NCBI RefSeq assembly: GCF_003675325.1
Contig: NZ_CP033073.1
Span: forward strand, 4,030,001 to 4,094,000
Direction: 5' to 3'
Source of the DNA: Streptomyces dangxiongensis
GTDB taxonomy: Bacteria > Actinomycetota > Actinomycetes > Streptomycetales > Streptomycetaceae
DNA: 64,000 bases
The position numbers and the translations under genes were made by a program. This document shows, piece by piece, positions 38,277 through 46,170 of the stretch. Position 1 is the first letter of the stretch; every line of letters starts with the position of its first letter. The notes under the pieces are model-generated. The model saw only the letters and a list, made by a program, of their open reading frames with translations, ran no database searches and was not told the origin of the DNA.

Positions 38277-38402
38277 CGCTGTACCCGCTCCGCCCCAGGT
38301 GGGCGAGGGCCGAGGTGGGTTGGTCGAGCGGCCTGGGGGAACGGTCCTGAAAACCGCCGTGGCGTGAGAACGTCACCGTGGGTTCGATTCCCACCGCCTC
38401 CG
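38277..38402 (+). pseudogene. Degenerate tRNA-Ser(TGA) copy with its upstream region
   Basis: The 28 bp at 38277-38304 are identical to 43781-43808, upstream of the intact tRNA-Ser(TGA). The tRNA-like body at 38314-38402 keeps the GAGCGGCC D-loop, a TGA anticodon in loop CCTGAAA, a long variable arm and the T-arm GTGGG-TTCGATT-CCCAC. However, the acceptor halves GGTGGGT and CGCCTCC no longer pair, position 33 is C instead of T, and the D-stem is mismatched. Probably non-functional. The 3' acceptor half resembles that of tRNA-Ser(GCT). Confidence 0.7.
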
Positions 38403-38423
38403 CGGGTCAGCGACGTGCTGGTC

Positions 38424-38458
38424 AGAAGGGGTGTCCCTCGGTGAGAGGCGCCCCTTCT
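38424..38458 (+). terminator. Hairpin after the tRNA-Ser-like copy
   Basis: AGAAGGGG at 38424-38431 pairs with CCCCTTCT at 38451-38458; it occupies the same relative position as the terminator of the intact tRNA-Ser at 43916-43945. Confidence 0.65.
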
Positions 38459-39449
38459 GCATGGGCGTTGTCCCACCCCGATTCAGCACATCGAGGGCCG
38501 CCGAGTCCAGGAACGGCACGGGGGACAGATCCAGGACCATGGATCGCTCACCCGGGAGAACCAGTTCCCGGACTGTGCCCCGAGTACCGGACCCGTCACG
38601 TACTCCGTCTCGCCGCTGACTCCGGCTACCAGGCAGCGTCCCTCATGTGTCCTCATCGAGGGAACTCCAGTCACAATGCGACGACCTGTCACAGACGCCG
38701 GACCAGAACCTATCGGCGACTGCCCCACGGCCCTCTGTCAATCAGGCCGGGTCGGATTGTGGCGCAGCCAGGAGGCGGGCCGCCGCCCATGCGCGAAGCG
38801 ACGGCCCGTCTCTTGGCTGCGCCTGTGGCCGGCACCGGAGGAACGACAGTGGCGCAACAGTCCGCGCCATCGGCCCGGCCGTGAACCGAGCGGCAAGGTG
38901 ACCGGAGTCAGAAGCATCCTCGCACATCGCTGCTAAGGATTTCTTCCACCTGCGGGGGGCATTGAATTCCCGTCACCCGTATAGGCGATCAGCCGCTCTC
39001 GGACGCATGCGTGCCACGGGGAAGAACCGAGTACAACGGAATCCCGCTTGCCTTCGGCATCGGTGGGCGAACGCTGAAGAAGGACAACAAAGTGTTTCGC
39101 TCCTGTGGGTGCCCGTAAGGCGGTTGCCTTCAGCGATATCACGCGAGGGTTGCATGAACTCCCCGTGGCGGGGCTTCTGTTCCGGCGGTGCCGGCCGACT
39201 GTCCCTCCTGGATAAGCAGTCCTCTTTAGTGATGTAGTCCGTTGCCCGTCTGCGTGGATGATTGAAGCCATTCGGCCCATTAAGCATTTTTGCATGTCGC
39301 GATCCGCTCGTCAGGTTCGGTGAAATCACCCAGATGAATCGTAACCCGCCCCATGTTCCTGCGTAATATGACAGCGGCAGAAACCCGGCGATTCTGAATA
39401 ATCGAGAATCGCCAGACGTCACCATCCCCTCAGAGGAGTTGGCCCCTCA
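38459..39449. other. Gene-poor stretch of about 1 kb
   Basis: No credible gene: the open frames here are short, mixed in codon use and without family similarity. Base composition is visibly less GC-rich than the surroundings, particularly 38930-39440, in keeping with foreign or decayed DNA. The right end must contain the promoter of the DUF3494 gene; a GAGGAG ribosome site lies at 39432-39437. Confidence 0.5.
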
Positions 39450-40928
39450 ATGACGCTGAATATCCCTGTTGCGTCGCTACGGCGCACGCTGTCGGTTTGG
39501 ATCGCGGCGGCAGTTGCCGTAGCGATCGCCGCCGTCGTAGTCGCGGTGACGCCGACGCAGGCAAGTGCCCTCGCCACACCTGTACCACTGGGTACGGCGG
39601 AGAGCTTTGCGGTACTGGCCGGTTCGGCCGTCACCAACACCGGTCCCACGGTGGTCACCGGGGATCTCGGAGTGAGTCCGGGGACGGCCATCAGCGGGTT
39701 CCCGCCCGGCCTGGTGAACGGGACCCAGCACTCTGCGGACGCTGTGGCTGCCCAGGCCCAGGCCGACCTGGTCGCCGCGTACAACGACGCCGCCGGACAG
39801 GCCACCGACGGTGCCCTTCCTGCGGACGCTGGAGGCCTGACGCTGGTTCCGGGCGTCTACACCGCCTCCTCCACTCTCGGGCTCACCGGCACCCTCACCC
39901 TGGACGCCCAGGGGGACCCCAACGCCGTCTGGGTGTTCCAGATCGGTTCGGGTCTGACGACGGCGTCCGGTAGCAGGGTGCTCCTCATCAACGGCGCCTC
40001 GCCGTGCAATGTCTTCTGGCAGGTCGGCAGCTCGGCCACCCTCGGCACCGACTCCACCTTCGTGGGCAACATCCTGGCCCTGACGTCGATCTCTGCCACG
40101 ACGGGCGCGACCATCGACGGGCGGGCGCTGGCCCGTAACGGTGCTGTGACGCTGGACACCAACACGATCACCCGGCCGCAGTGCGCCGCTGGCACTACCG
40201 GTGCGACGACCGCCGGAACCACGGCCGGGACGACCGCCGGAACCACGGCCGGGACGACCGCCGGAACCACGGCCGGGACGACCGCCGGAACCACGGCCGG
40301 GACGACCGCCGGAACCACGGCCGGGACGACCGCCGGAACCACGGCCGGGACGACCGCCGGAACCACGGCCGGGACGACGGCCGGGACGACGGCCGGGACG
40401 ACCGCAGGAACCACGGCCGGGACGACGGGTTCGACCACCGCCGGAACCACCGCCGGGACGACGGCCGGGACGACGGCCGGGACGACGGGTTCGACGACCG
40501 CCGGAACCACGGCCGGCACCACGGGTTCGACGACCGCCGGAACCACGGCCGGCACCACGGGTTCGACGACCGCCGGAACCACGGGCGGGACTACGGGTAG
40601 CACGACCGGTGGCAACACCGGCGGAAACGGGCATGGCTGCAAGCCCGGCAAGCCTGGCAAGCCCGGCAAGTTCGGCAAGCACGGCAAGTTCGGCAAGCAC
40701 GGCAAGCACGGCAAGACCGACGAGTTCGGCAAGACCGACGAGTTCGGCAAGACCGATGAGTTCGGCAAGACCGATGAGTTCGGCAAGACCGGCGAGTTCG
40801 GGAAGACCGATGAGTTCGGCAAGTTCGGCAAGCCTGGCAAGTTCGGCAAGCCCGGCGAGTATGACGATCACGCCGACTATGACGACCAGTCCGGCACGGA
40901 CTACGGCTACGACTGTGACCCTGCCTAG
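39450..40928 (+). CDS. Secreted DUF3494 (ice-binding-like) protein with Thr-Gly and Lys-Gly repeats
   Basis: A 492-residue exported protein. Signal/transmembrane segment at about 12-40 ending TQASALA. DUF3494 domain about 45-245 (SFAVLAGSAVTNTGPTVVTGDLGVSPG, WVFQIGSGLTTASGSRVLL), the beta-solenoid fold of ice-binding and adhesion proteins. Then about 140 residues of TTAG/TTGS repeats, a basic section of GKPGKFGKHGK and FGKTDE units (about 400-465), and an acidic Tyr-rich end (YDDHADYDDQSG). There are no cell-wall sorting motif and no transmembrane tail, so it is probably secreted or held by charge. Likely surface or matrix adhesion; island-borne. Confidence 0.83.
   Translation: MTLNIPVASLRRTLSVWIAAAVAVAIAAVVVAVTPTQASALATPVPLGTAESFAVLAGSAVTNTGPTVVTGDLGVSPGTAISGFPPGLVNGTQHSADAVAAQAQADLVAAYNDAAGQATDGALPADAGGLTLVPGVYTASSTLGLTGTLTLDAQGDPNAVWVFQIGSGLTTASGSRVLLINGASPCNVFWQVGSSATLGTDSTFVGNILALTSISATTGATIDGRALARNGAVTLDTNTITRPQCAAGTTGATTAGTTAGTTAGTTAGTTAGTTAGTTAGTTAGTTAGTTAGTTAGTTAGTTAGTTAGTTAGTTAGTTAGTTAGTTGSTTAGTTAGTTAGTTAGTTGSTTAGTTAGTTGSTTAGTTAGTTGSTTAGTTGGTTGSTTGGNTGGNGHGCKPGKPGKPGKFGKHGKFGKHGKHGKTDEFGKTDEFGKTDEFGKTDEFGKTGEFGKTDEFGKFGKPGKFGKPGEYDDHADYDDQSGTDYGYDCDPA
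40200..40610. repeat. In-gene 24-bp tandem repeats encoding Thr-Ala-Gly-Thr
   Basis: About 17 tandem copies of a 24-bp unit made of two 12-bp halves of the type GCCGGAACCACG/GCCGGGACGACC, all a multiple of three, so copy-number change keeps the frame. The near-identity of neighbouring copies indicates recent expansion by slippage or recombination. Confidence 0.9.
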
Positions 40929-41061
40929 CGCGATGGTCAGCGTGGCCGGGAGCGAATCCCACATGCCTTTGGGGTTTGCGACGGTGTAGCCGGATCACGT
41001 GCGTGCGCTCCCCGGCAGCGGGTGTGCGCGGGGGCAGCCGCCCACGTGCGTGAGTAGGACG

Positions 41062-41106
41062 GACGGCGTGCGGCGCGGATCGTCATCGCTTCCGCCGCAC
41101 GCCGTC
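41062..41106. terminator. 14-bp perfect hairpin between the DUF3494 and DUF5819 genes
   Basis: GACGGCGTGCGGCG at 41062-41075 pairs with 41093-41106. It lies 134 bp after the DUF3494 stop and just before the DUF5819 ribosome site, so it may terminate the former or attenuate the latter. Confidence 0.65.
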
Positions 41107-41128
41107 GGTGAAACCTCGGGAGAACCAA

Positions 41129-41896
41129 GTGAGAGAAGTCGGGCCGCAGGAGTTGGGCGGGACCGTGCGGGGTGGCGTCGCATCAGTGGATGCCGACGAA
41201 TTGAACCGGACCGGCACTGGGAGAGCCGCACAGAACGAGGGCGGCAGACCCCCTGCCGTCGAAGCGCCTTCGAGGCCGCCCGTCGCCGTCAAGGCCGGAG
41301 TGCACGTCGCTGTGGTCCTATGTCTGGCGACGGCCCTGGTGCACGTGCTCCTGGTATTCCTGCAGGTGGCACCTCCGAATTCCATTTCCCGACAGTACAG
41401 CCGGCAGGTCAATGCCTGGATCTACCCCTTTTTCGAGCAGAACTGGCGGCTCTTCGCCCCGGACCCGGAGTCGGCCAACCTGCAGATCTCGGCGAGGACC
41501 ATGCACACCGCCCCGGACGGCACTGTCCAGGTCAGCAACTGGTTCGACCTGACCACCGTCGACACAGCCGCGGTGAAACACGACCCCTACCCGAGCCACA
41601 CAGCACAGAACATGCTGCGCCGGGCCTGGACCTCCTACCTTGAGACGCACGGCGGCGACGACCGGCCGCACTCGCAGCGCGCTCTGATGATCCAGCAGTA
41701 CCTGCGCAACATCGCGGCGGATCGCGTCGCCGCTCATCGTCACGGCACATTCGAATCCATCCAGTTGCGGGTGATCACCGTGTCCATCACCGCGCCACCC
41801 CCAGCCGGCGGCTCCGGTCCCGGCGCGGCCGCACGGAAGCCCGCCGACACCCGTTACCTGCCCTGGTGGAAGGTGGCCCGTCATGCAACACGCTGA
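41129..41896 (+). CDS. DUF5819 family membrane-anchored protein
   Basis: A 255-residue protein with one N-terminal transmembrane helix near residues 60-80 (VHVAVVLCLATALVHVLLVFL), then an extracytoplasmic domain with the family stretch YPFFEQNWRLFAPDPESANLQISAR near 101. GTG 41129 is preferred since GGGAG lies 7 nt upstream; a GTG at 41108 is possible. The stop overlaps the HTTM gene by 14 bp, so the two are coupled. DUF5819 and HTTM genes recur as neighbours in actinobacteria; joint function unknown. Confidence 0.82.
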   Translation: MREVGPQELGGTVRGGVASVDADELNRTGTGRAAQNEGGRPPAVEAPSRPPVAVKAGVHVAVVLCLATALVHVLLVFLQVAPPNSISRQYSRQVNAWIYPFFEQNWRLFAPDPESANLQISARTMHTAPDGTVQVSNWFDLTTVDTAAVKHDPYPSHTAQNMLRRAWTSYLETHGGDDRPHSQRALMIQQYLRNIAADRVAAHRHGTFESIQLRVITVSITAPPPAGGSGPGAAARKPADTRYLPWWKVARHATR

Positions 41897-43034
41897 GCCG
41901 ACATCGACCCGGGCGACCACGCCGTCGCGATCCGGACACGGCACCGGGCAAGCGGGCGCGCATGTGCCGCAGCAGATGCTGACCCGCGTCGCCACGCTAC
42001 TCACCCTCCTGCTGGAGCAGCCGATCTCCCTGTACGCCGCGGCGGTCTTGCGCATCGGGTACGGGTTCCTCTACTTCACCTTCCTGCTGCGCGAGTTTCC
42101 CCACCACGACGAGATCTGGGGTCCCGGCTCACCGTGGACGCCGACACTGGCCAGGCAACTCTTCGACCAGACCGGCTGGGTCAGCATCCTCACCCTGTCC
42201 GACAGCCGCGCCTACTTCGAGGTCTGTTACGCGGCAGCCCTCGTCACCTCGGCGCTGTTCATGCTGGGCTGGCGAACCAGAGCGGTATCCGTGCTCTTCG
42301 CGGTCGTAGTGGCGTCTTTCCATGCCAAGGCGATCTTCATGACGGACGGAGGGGACAACCTCATCCTCCTCATGGCCCTCTACCTCGTCGTCACCGCATG
42401 CGGCCGGCGCTGGTCCCTCGACGCGCGCAGGGCCCGGCTCCGAGCCTCCGCCGGCAAGGCTGGGCGACTTCCGCTGAGCCAGGCATCCGGCGAGCTGCGA
42501 CGTCACCTCCACGACGCGCGCCTGACAGTGATCACCGTGCTGCACAACTGCGGCATGCTCGTCATTGCCGCCCAGGTCTGCTTCCTCTACGGAGCCGCCG
42601 GCCTGTACAAGGTGCAGGGCGCCTCCTGGGGCAACGGCACCGCCCTCCACTACGCCCTGAACCTCGACCTGTTCCGGCCCTGGCCCTGGCTTTCCACCAT
42701 GGCGGACCGACACGTCCTGCTGATCGCCCTCACCTGCTACCTGACCGTGCTGGTGCAGGTGGCTTTCCCGTTCGTCCTGTTCGGCAGGCTCAAGTACCCG
42801 GCTCTGATCGTGTTGTTGAGTATGCACGTGGGTATCGCGGTGTTCCTGGGCCTGCCGCTCTTCTCCGGCGCGATGATCGTCGCGGACGCCGTCTTCCTTC
42901 CGGACCGCTTCTACCGGTATCTCGGACAGCGGTGGCGGGGCGTCGCCCGGCGGACAGACACCTGGGAGGCGGAGACTCCGCCCCGCGGAGAGCCGGTACT
43001 CGTGCCGCCGCAGCACGCATTCTCGCGCCAGTGA
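41883..43034 (+). CDS. HTTM domain (vitamin K-dependent carboxylase-like) membrane protein
   Basis: A 383-residue polytopic protein of the HTTM family, related to the membrane part of gamma-glutamyl carboxylase. Features: RIGYGFLYFTFLLREFPHHDEIWGPGSPWTP near residue 58, LFMLGWRTRAVSVLFAVVVASFHAKAIFMTDGGDNLILLMALYL near 140, a later GAAGLYKVQGASWGNGTALHYALN near 240 and PFVLFGRLKYPALIVLLSMHVGIAVFLGL near 302. About eight helices. It could modify or escort a secreted product together with its coupled DUF5819 partner. Confidence 0.85.
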   Translation: MQHAEPTSTRATTPSRSGHGTGQAGAHVPQQMLTRVATLLTLLLEQPISLYAAAVLRIGYGFLYFTFLLREFPHHDEIWGPGSPWTPTLARQLFDQTGWVSILTLSDSRAYFEVCYAAALVTSALFMLGWRTRAVSVLFAVVVASFHAKAIFMTDGGDNLILLMALYLVVTACGRRWSLDARRARLRASAGKAGRLPLSQASGELRRHLHDARLTVITVLHNCGMLVIAAQVCFLYGAAGLYKVQGASWGNGTALHYALNLDLFRPWPWLSTMADRHVLLIALTCYLTVLVQVAFPFVLFGRLKYPALIVLLSMHVGIAVFLGLPLFSGAMIVADAVFLPDRFYRYLGQRWRGVARRTDTWEAETPPRGEPVLVPPQHAFSRQ

Positions 43035-43091
43035 GGGGCCCCGTTCTGCCAGGGTGACGGTCAGGCGGACGGCGAGTTCGTCGAAGGTACC

Positions 43092-43515
43092 GGAGCTGGG
43101 CAGGGCTGCCGGGATGGAGTAATACGTCGGTCAGACCGAGCAGGCGGTCGACGTACTCAGCCAACGAGCCGGGCCACTCCCGGGTGTCGAGCATCCACGG
43201 GGCCGCACCGTCGGGCAGGGGTGCGCGCCCCTCCCGGATGAGGGACTTGGACAGCTTCGCGCCCGTGTCCGTGACCCCCTGGGGGCAGAACAGTCGGGCG
43301 GGCAACTGCCCGCGGGTGATGCCGACCGCCGTGGCGAAGGTGAGCGACTGGGCCGGGGACGTTCCGACGTGCGGGGCTCCGTTGATCTGCGTTGCCACCA
43401 CGAACACGATCCGCTCGGGCTCCGCGTTGACGATGTGCGGCCTGAGCAGGTCTTCCGCACTCGTGAGCGCGTTGGCGAGCACGGTGTTCGGCGATGCGGG
43501 ATAGGTGGTCACCAC
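43092..43515 (-). pseudogene. Truncated class I aminoacyl-tRNA synthetase-like gene
   Basis: The frame from 43515 holds a HIGH-like motif (VVATQINGAPHVGTS, near residue 42) and a KMSKS-like motif (TDTGAKLSKSLIREG, near 86) only about 40 residues apart; active class I enzymes have 150 or more residues between. So most of the catalytic core has been lost by what looks like an in-frame deletion around GITRGQL. Past about 43095 the homologous-looking reading (SSGTFDELAVRLTVTLAERG) is in a different frame and runs into the convergent HTTM gene. A TTA (bldA-dependent) leucine codon occurs near the 3' end. Original amino acid specificity unknown. Confidence 0.6.
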
Positions 43516-43817
43516 GTCCTCCCCTCGGTAGCTGGGCAGGACCGCGCCGCAGAGCGGCGGGTGTGCTTCAGCGGTCGAGTGGTGGACCCGCCCCCGCGCC
43601 GGGGGGAACCAGGAAGAGCGCGGGGGCGGGAGTCATCGGAACGCAATGGTGATGTCGGGGGGCCGGGCTCGGTCTCCGAGCCCCGCACTGGGGCGCGACT
43701 CAGAGCTGAACCTGGACGAGTGGACGGAGCCAGTGGACCCTGTGTGGACCACACCCCCACGATCAGCTCCGATCCCGGTACGCTGTACCCGCTCCGCCCC
43801 AGGTGGGCCGGGGCGCA

Positions 43818-43905
43818 GGTGGGTTGCCCGAGCGGCCTAAGGGAACGGTCTTGAAAACCGTCGTGGCGCGAGTCACCGTGGGTTCAAATCCCACACCCAC
43901 CGCCA
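43818..43905 (+). tRNA. tRNA-Ser(TGA)
   Basis: Complete class II tRNA: acceptor GGTGGGT/ACCCACC pairs perfectly, anticodon stem ACGGT/ACCGT with loop CTTGAAA (anticodon TGA), long variable arm, T-arm GTGGG-TTCAAAT-CCCAC, discriminator G and encoded CCA (43903-43905). It reads UCA/UCG-type serine codons. It marks the right edge of the accessory segment. Confidence 0.97.
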
Positions 43906-43915
43906 GCGGGTCAGA

Positions 43916-43945
43916 GGGGGTGCGGCTCTCCGGAGCGGCACCCCC
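43916..43945 (+). terminator. Terminator hairpin of tRNA-Ser(TGA)
   Basis: GGGGGTGC at 43916-43923 pairs with GCACCCCC at 43938-43945, 10 bp after the encoded CCA. Confidence 0.75.
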
Positions 43946-44114
43946 TTCCCCGTGACCTCGTCGCACCTCGGCTCGCCGGTCTCCCACTGTCCACATGCGT
44001 ACGGGCTGCGAAGAGAACAGCCGCCACCGTCGCCTGCGAGTGCTGTTCCGGGGGACCGCTGTCAGCGGGTAGGACGTATCCGCCGAGTGACGACGTTCTC
44101 CAGGAGCACTACGC

Positions 44115-44777
44115 GTGAAGGCGCTGCAGGAAGTCGACCCGACGCTGCCGGACGATCTGAACCCCGAGCATGTCTGGTACACGTCATACGGCTCCAACAT
44201 GCACCTGGACCGCCTCCGGTTCTACTTGCAAGGCGGACGGCCGCCAGGCACGGCGACGGTCTGTCCCGGGTGCAGAGATCCACGGATGCCGACCCGCTCG
44301 ATCCCCGTCGAGCTGCGCGGTGTTGTGTACTTCGCGACCGAGTCGGCGCTATGGGGTGGCGGGAGGGCGTTCTACGACCCGAGAGCAGAGGGCCGCGTTC
44401 TCGCGAGAGCGCACCTGGTGACGGCGGGACAGTTCTCGGATGTCGCGGCTCAGGAGATGTACCGGGAACCGGGTACGGGGATCGACCTGACCGACGTCCT
44501 GACCCGGGGCACGGCGGTCCTGGGCGACGGGCGCTACGAGACGTTGGTGTGTGCGGGCCAAGTGGAAGGGCTGCCGCTGCTGACCTTCACCGCCCCATGG
44601 GGGTTGCGGGACGTTACGTGGAACCCTCCGTCTGCCGCGTACGTGCGTTACTTGGCGGCGGGCCTGCTCTCCGCGGAGGCCTGGGACGTGGACGCGGTCG
44701 CTTCGTACGTGGCGGCCTGTCCGGGCGCGGCGGGTCACTGGTCGGAGGAAGCCATCGCGGCCATGTTGCGGGACTGA
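44115..44777 (+). CDS. Gamma-glutamylcyclotransferase-like protein
   Basis: A 220-residue protein whose N-terminal VWYTSYGSNMHLDRLRFYL near residue 20 is the YGSN motif of the GGCT/AIG2-like fold. The GTG start at 44115 is consistent with that. Relatives in Streptomyces are often labelled histone deacetylase, without sequence basis that I can see. The substrate could be a gamma-glutamyl or other amide; the usual catalytic Glu is not placed with certainty. Confidence 0.7.
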   Translation: MKALQEVDPTLPDDLNPEHVWYTSYGSNMHLDRLRFYLQGGRPPGTATVCPGCRDPRMPTRSIPVELRGVVYFATESALWGGGRAFYDPRAEGRVLARAHLVTAGQFSDVAAQEMYREPGTGIDLTDVLTRGTAVLGDGRYETLVCAGQVEGLPLLTFTAPWGLRDVTWNPPSAAYVRYLAAGLLSAEAWDVDAVASYVAACPGAAGHWSEEAIAAMLRD

Positions 44778-45028
44778 TTGCGTGGCCCGTGGGCCGTGCG
44801 CGGGCCGGACGGCTCCCGGGCCCGACTCGGGGAACCGCCGCGTCGTGAGGGCTCCACCACGGCTCTCTCGCAGCCTTCACGCGCGATGCGCTCAGGTCGC
44901 CTGCTGCTCGGGACCGGCTGAGCGTGGTGGCCGACCGAAGGCCGGGCACGACACGCCGTGGGACGACACCCCGCAGTGGGAGGACCGACGCGTGCGTTTC
45001 CGAAGCCGTCGGGAAGGCTCTGAGCTGA

Positions 45029-45910
45029 TCACCACACCTGGGGGCGGTGGCCTGTCATGCGGGCCGCCGAGGTGATCGTGGCGCGGGCCTCGCGTTCCGA
45101 GAGGCCGGTGTGGAGGGCCGCCTCGGTGAGGGGTGCTTCCAGGGCCGGCCCGATGCCGTTCTCGTAGGCGCGGCAGGCCGCCCAGAACAGGCGGGTGTTG
45201 CGCTGGCCCTCGTGCGCGGAGAGGACGAACTGGACCAGGCCGCGGCCGTGGCCGCCGGGGACGGGCGGTGCCGGGGGGCTCGGGCGCGGCGGGGGCAGGA
45301 GGAGGCGCAGGAGGGACGGCGGGCAGGGGGCGGGGGGCAGGTCGGCGGTGCCGGGGGCCGTGGCGTAGACGCCGTGGTCGGTGCGGGAGCCGGGGCCCAC
45401 GAGGTAGCCGCCGGCGCCGCGGATGTCGATGCCGGGGGCGAGGCGGCCGGCCGAGTTGGGGACGGTGACGTCCGGCGGGCCGGTCAGCCACAGGTGCCGG
45501 CCTCCGCTGGGGGTGAGGACGACGACCGTCTCCGGGACGGTGAACAGGTGGCGCAGGGCCAGTTCGCGCAGGGCGGCCGAGGAGTCCGTGGCGGACTTGG
45601 TGTCCAGGTCGACGCCGATCAGGTGGTACGGGGGCAGGCCGCAGGCGATGCCGTAGCCGGTGGCCCAGGGGGCGGCGGCGAAGAGGGCGCGGATGCGGGT
45701 GGGGTCGGCCGAGGCGTCGTACACACCGTGGCCGGAACGGCCGCACCGGCCGTGGCAGCGGGGTCCGGCCGGGTCGGGGTCGTCGTGGTGGGGGGAGCGC
45801 AGGGCCGGGAGTTTCGTCCGGCCGAGGGGGATGACGGCCAGGCCGCGTTCGGCGGCTGACAGGGCGTGTGCGAGGGCCAGCGTCGTGGCCTGCCGGTCGG
45901 TGGTGGCCAT
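45029..45910 (-). CDS. Bifunctional DNA primase/polymerase (prim-pol) domain protein
   Basis: A 293-residue stand-alone prim-pol. N-terminal AAERGLAVIPLGRTKLPAL, Cys/His cluster GPRCHGRCGRSGHGVYDASADP near residue 50, catalytic acidic motif GVDLDTKSAT near 98, then GGRHLWLTGPPD with the catalytic His near 141 and GIDIRGAGGYLVGPGS near 163. A Pro-rich linker and a C-terminal helical part with LSEREARATITSAARMTG follow. It lacks the helicase found in plasmid replicases; role in repair or template-independent synthesis not known. Start ATG 45910. Confidence 0.88.
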   Translation of the reverse strand: MATTDRQATTLALAHALSAAERGLAVIPLGRTKLPALRSPHHDDPDPAGPRCHGRCGRSGHGVYDASADPTRIRALFAAAPWATGYGIACGLPPYHLIGVDLDTKSATDSSAALRELALRHLFTVPETVVVLTPSGGRHLWLTGPPDVTVPNSAGRLAPGIDIRGAGGYLVGPGSRTDHGVYATAPGTADLPPAPCPPSLLRLLLPPPRPSPPAPPVPGGHGRGLVQFVLSAHEGQRNTRLFWAACRAYENGIGPALEAPLTEAALHTGLSEREARATITSAARMTGHRPQVW

Positions 45911-46170
45911 GGGTCTATGTTCGTATGTATGTTCGAAAAAGGGAAGGTGGTGTCGTGCCCCCTAGGGTGCCGTTGTGTCCTGAGGAGGGTGGACGGGGCT
46001 GGTCCGGGTGGCGGGCGGCCGCGTTCTGGGGGCCGTACCCGCAGACGGAGCGGGCCCCGTACTCCACCTACAGGAGGTGGAGCAAGCCCTACCCCTACAA
46101 CCTGAGGGGGACTTCGCTCCGGGACCTGGGGCCGATCCGCCGGAGTGGGGCCCGCTCCTAGCGTGGAGCC

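Noticed and set aside
38314..38402. Possible selenocysteine tRNA
   Set aside because: The anticodon loop reads TGA, not TCA, and the extended acceptor stem is absent.
38973..39425. 150-codon open frame on the - strand in the gene-poor stretch
   Set aside because: Mixed codon use, no ribosome site or recognisable domain.
40200..40610. Possible CRISPR-like array
   Set aside because: Units are contiguous 24-bp coding repeats without unique spacers.
39477..40964. Long antisense frames across the DUF3494 gene
   Set aside because: Produced by the in-frame tandem repeats, which leave all frames open.
45905..45945. Possible LexA-type site upstream of the prim-pol gene (repeated CGAACATA)
   Set aside because: The arrangement is a direct repeat, not the palindromic CGAAC-N4-GTTCG expected for an SOS box.
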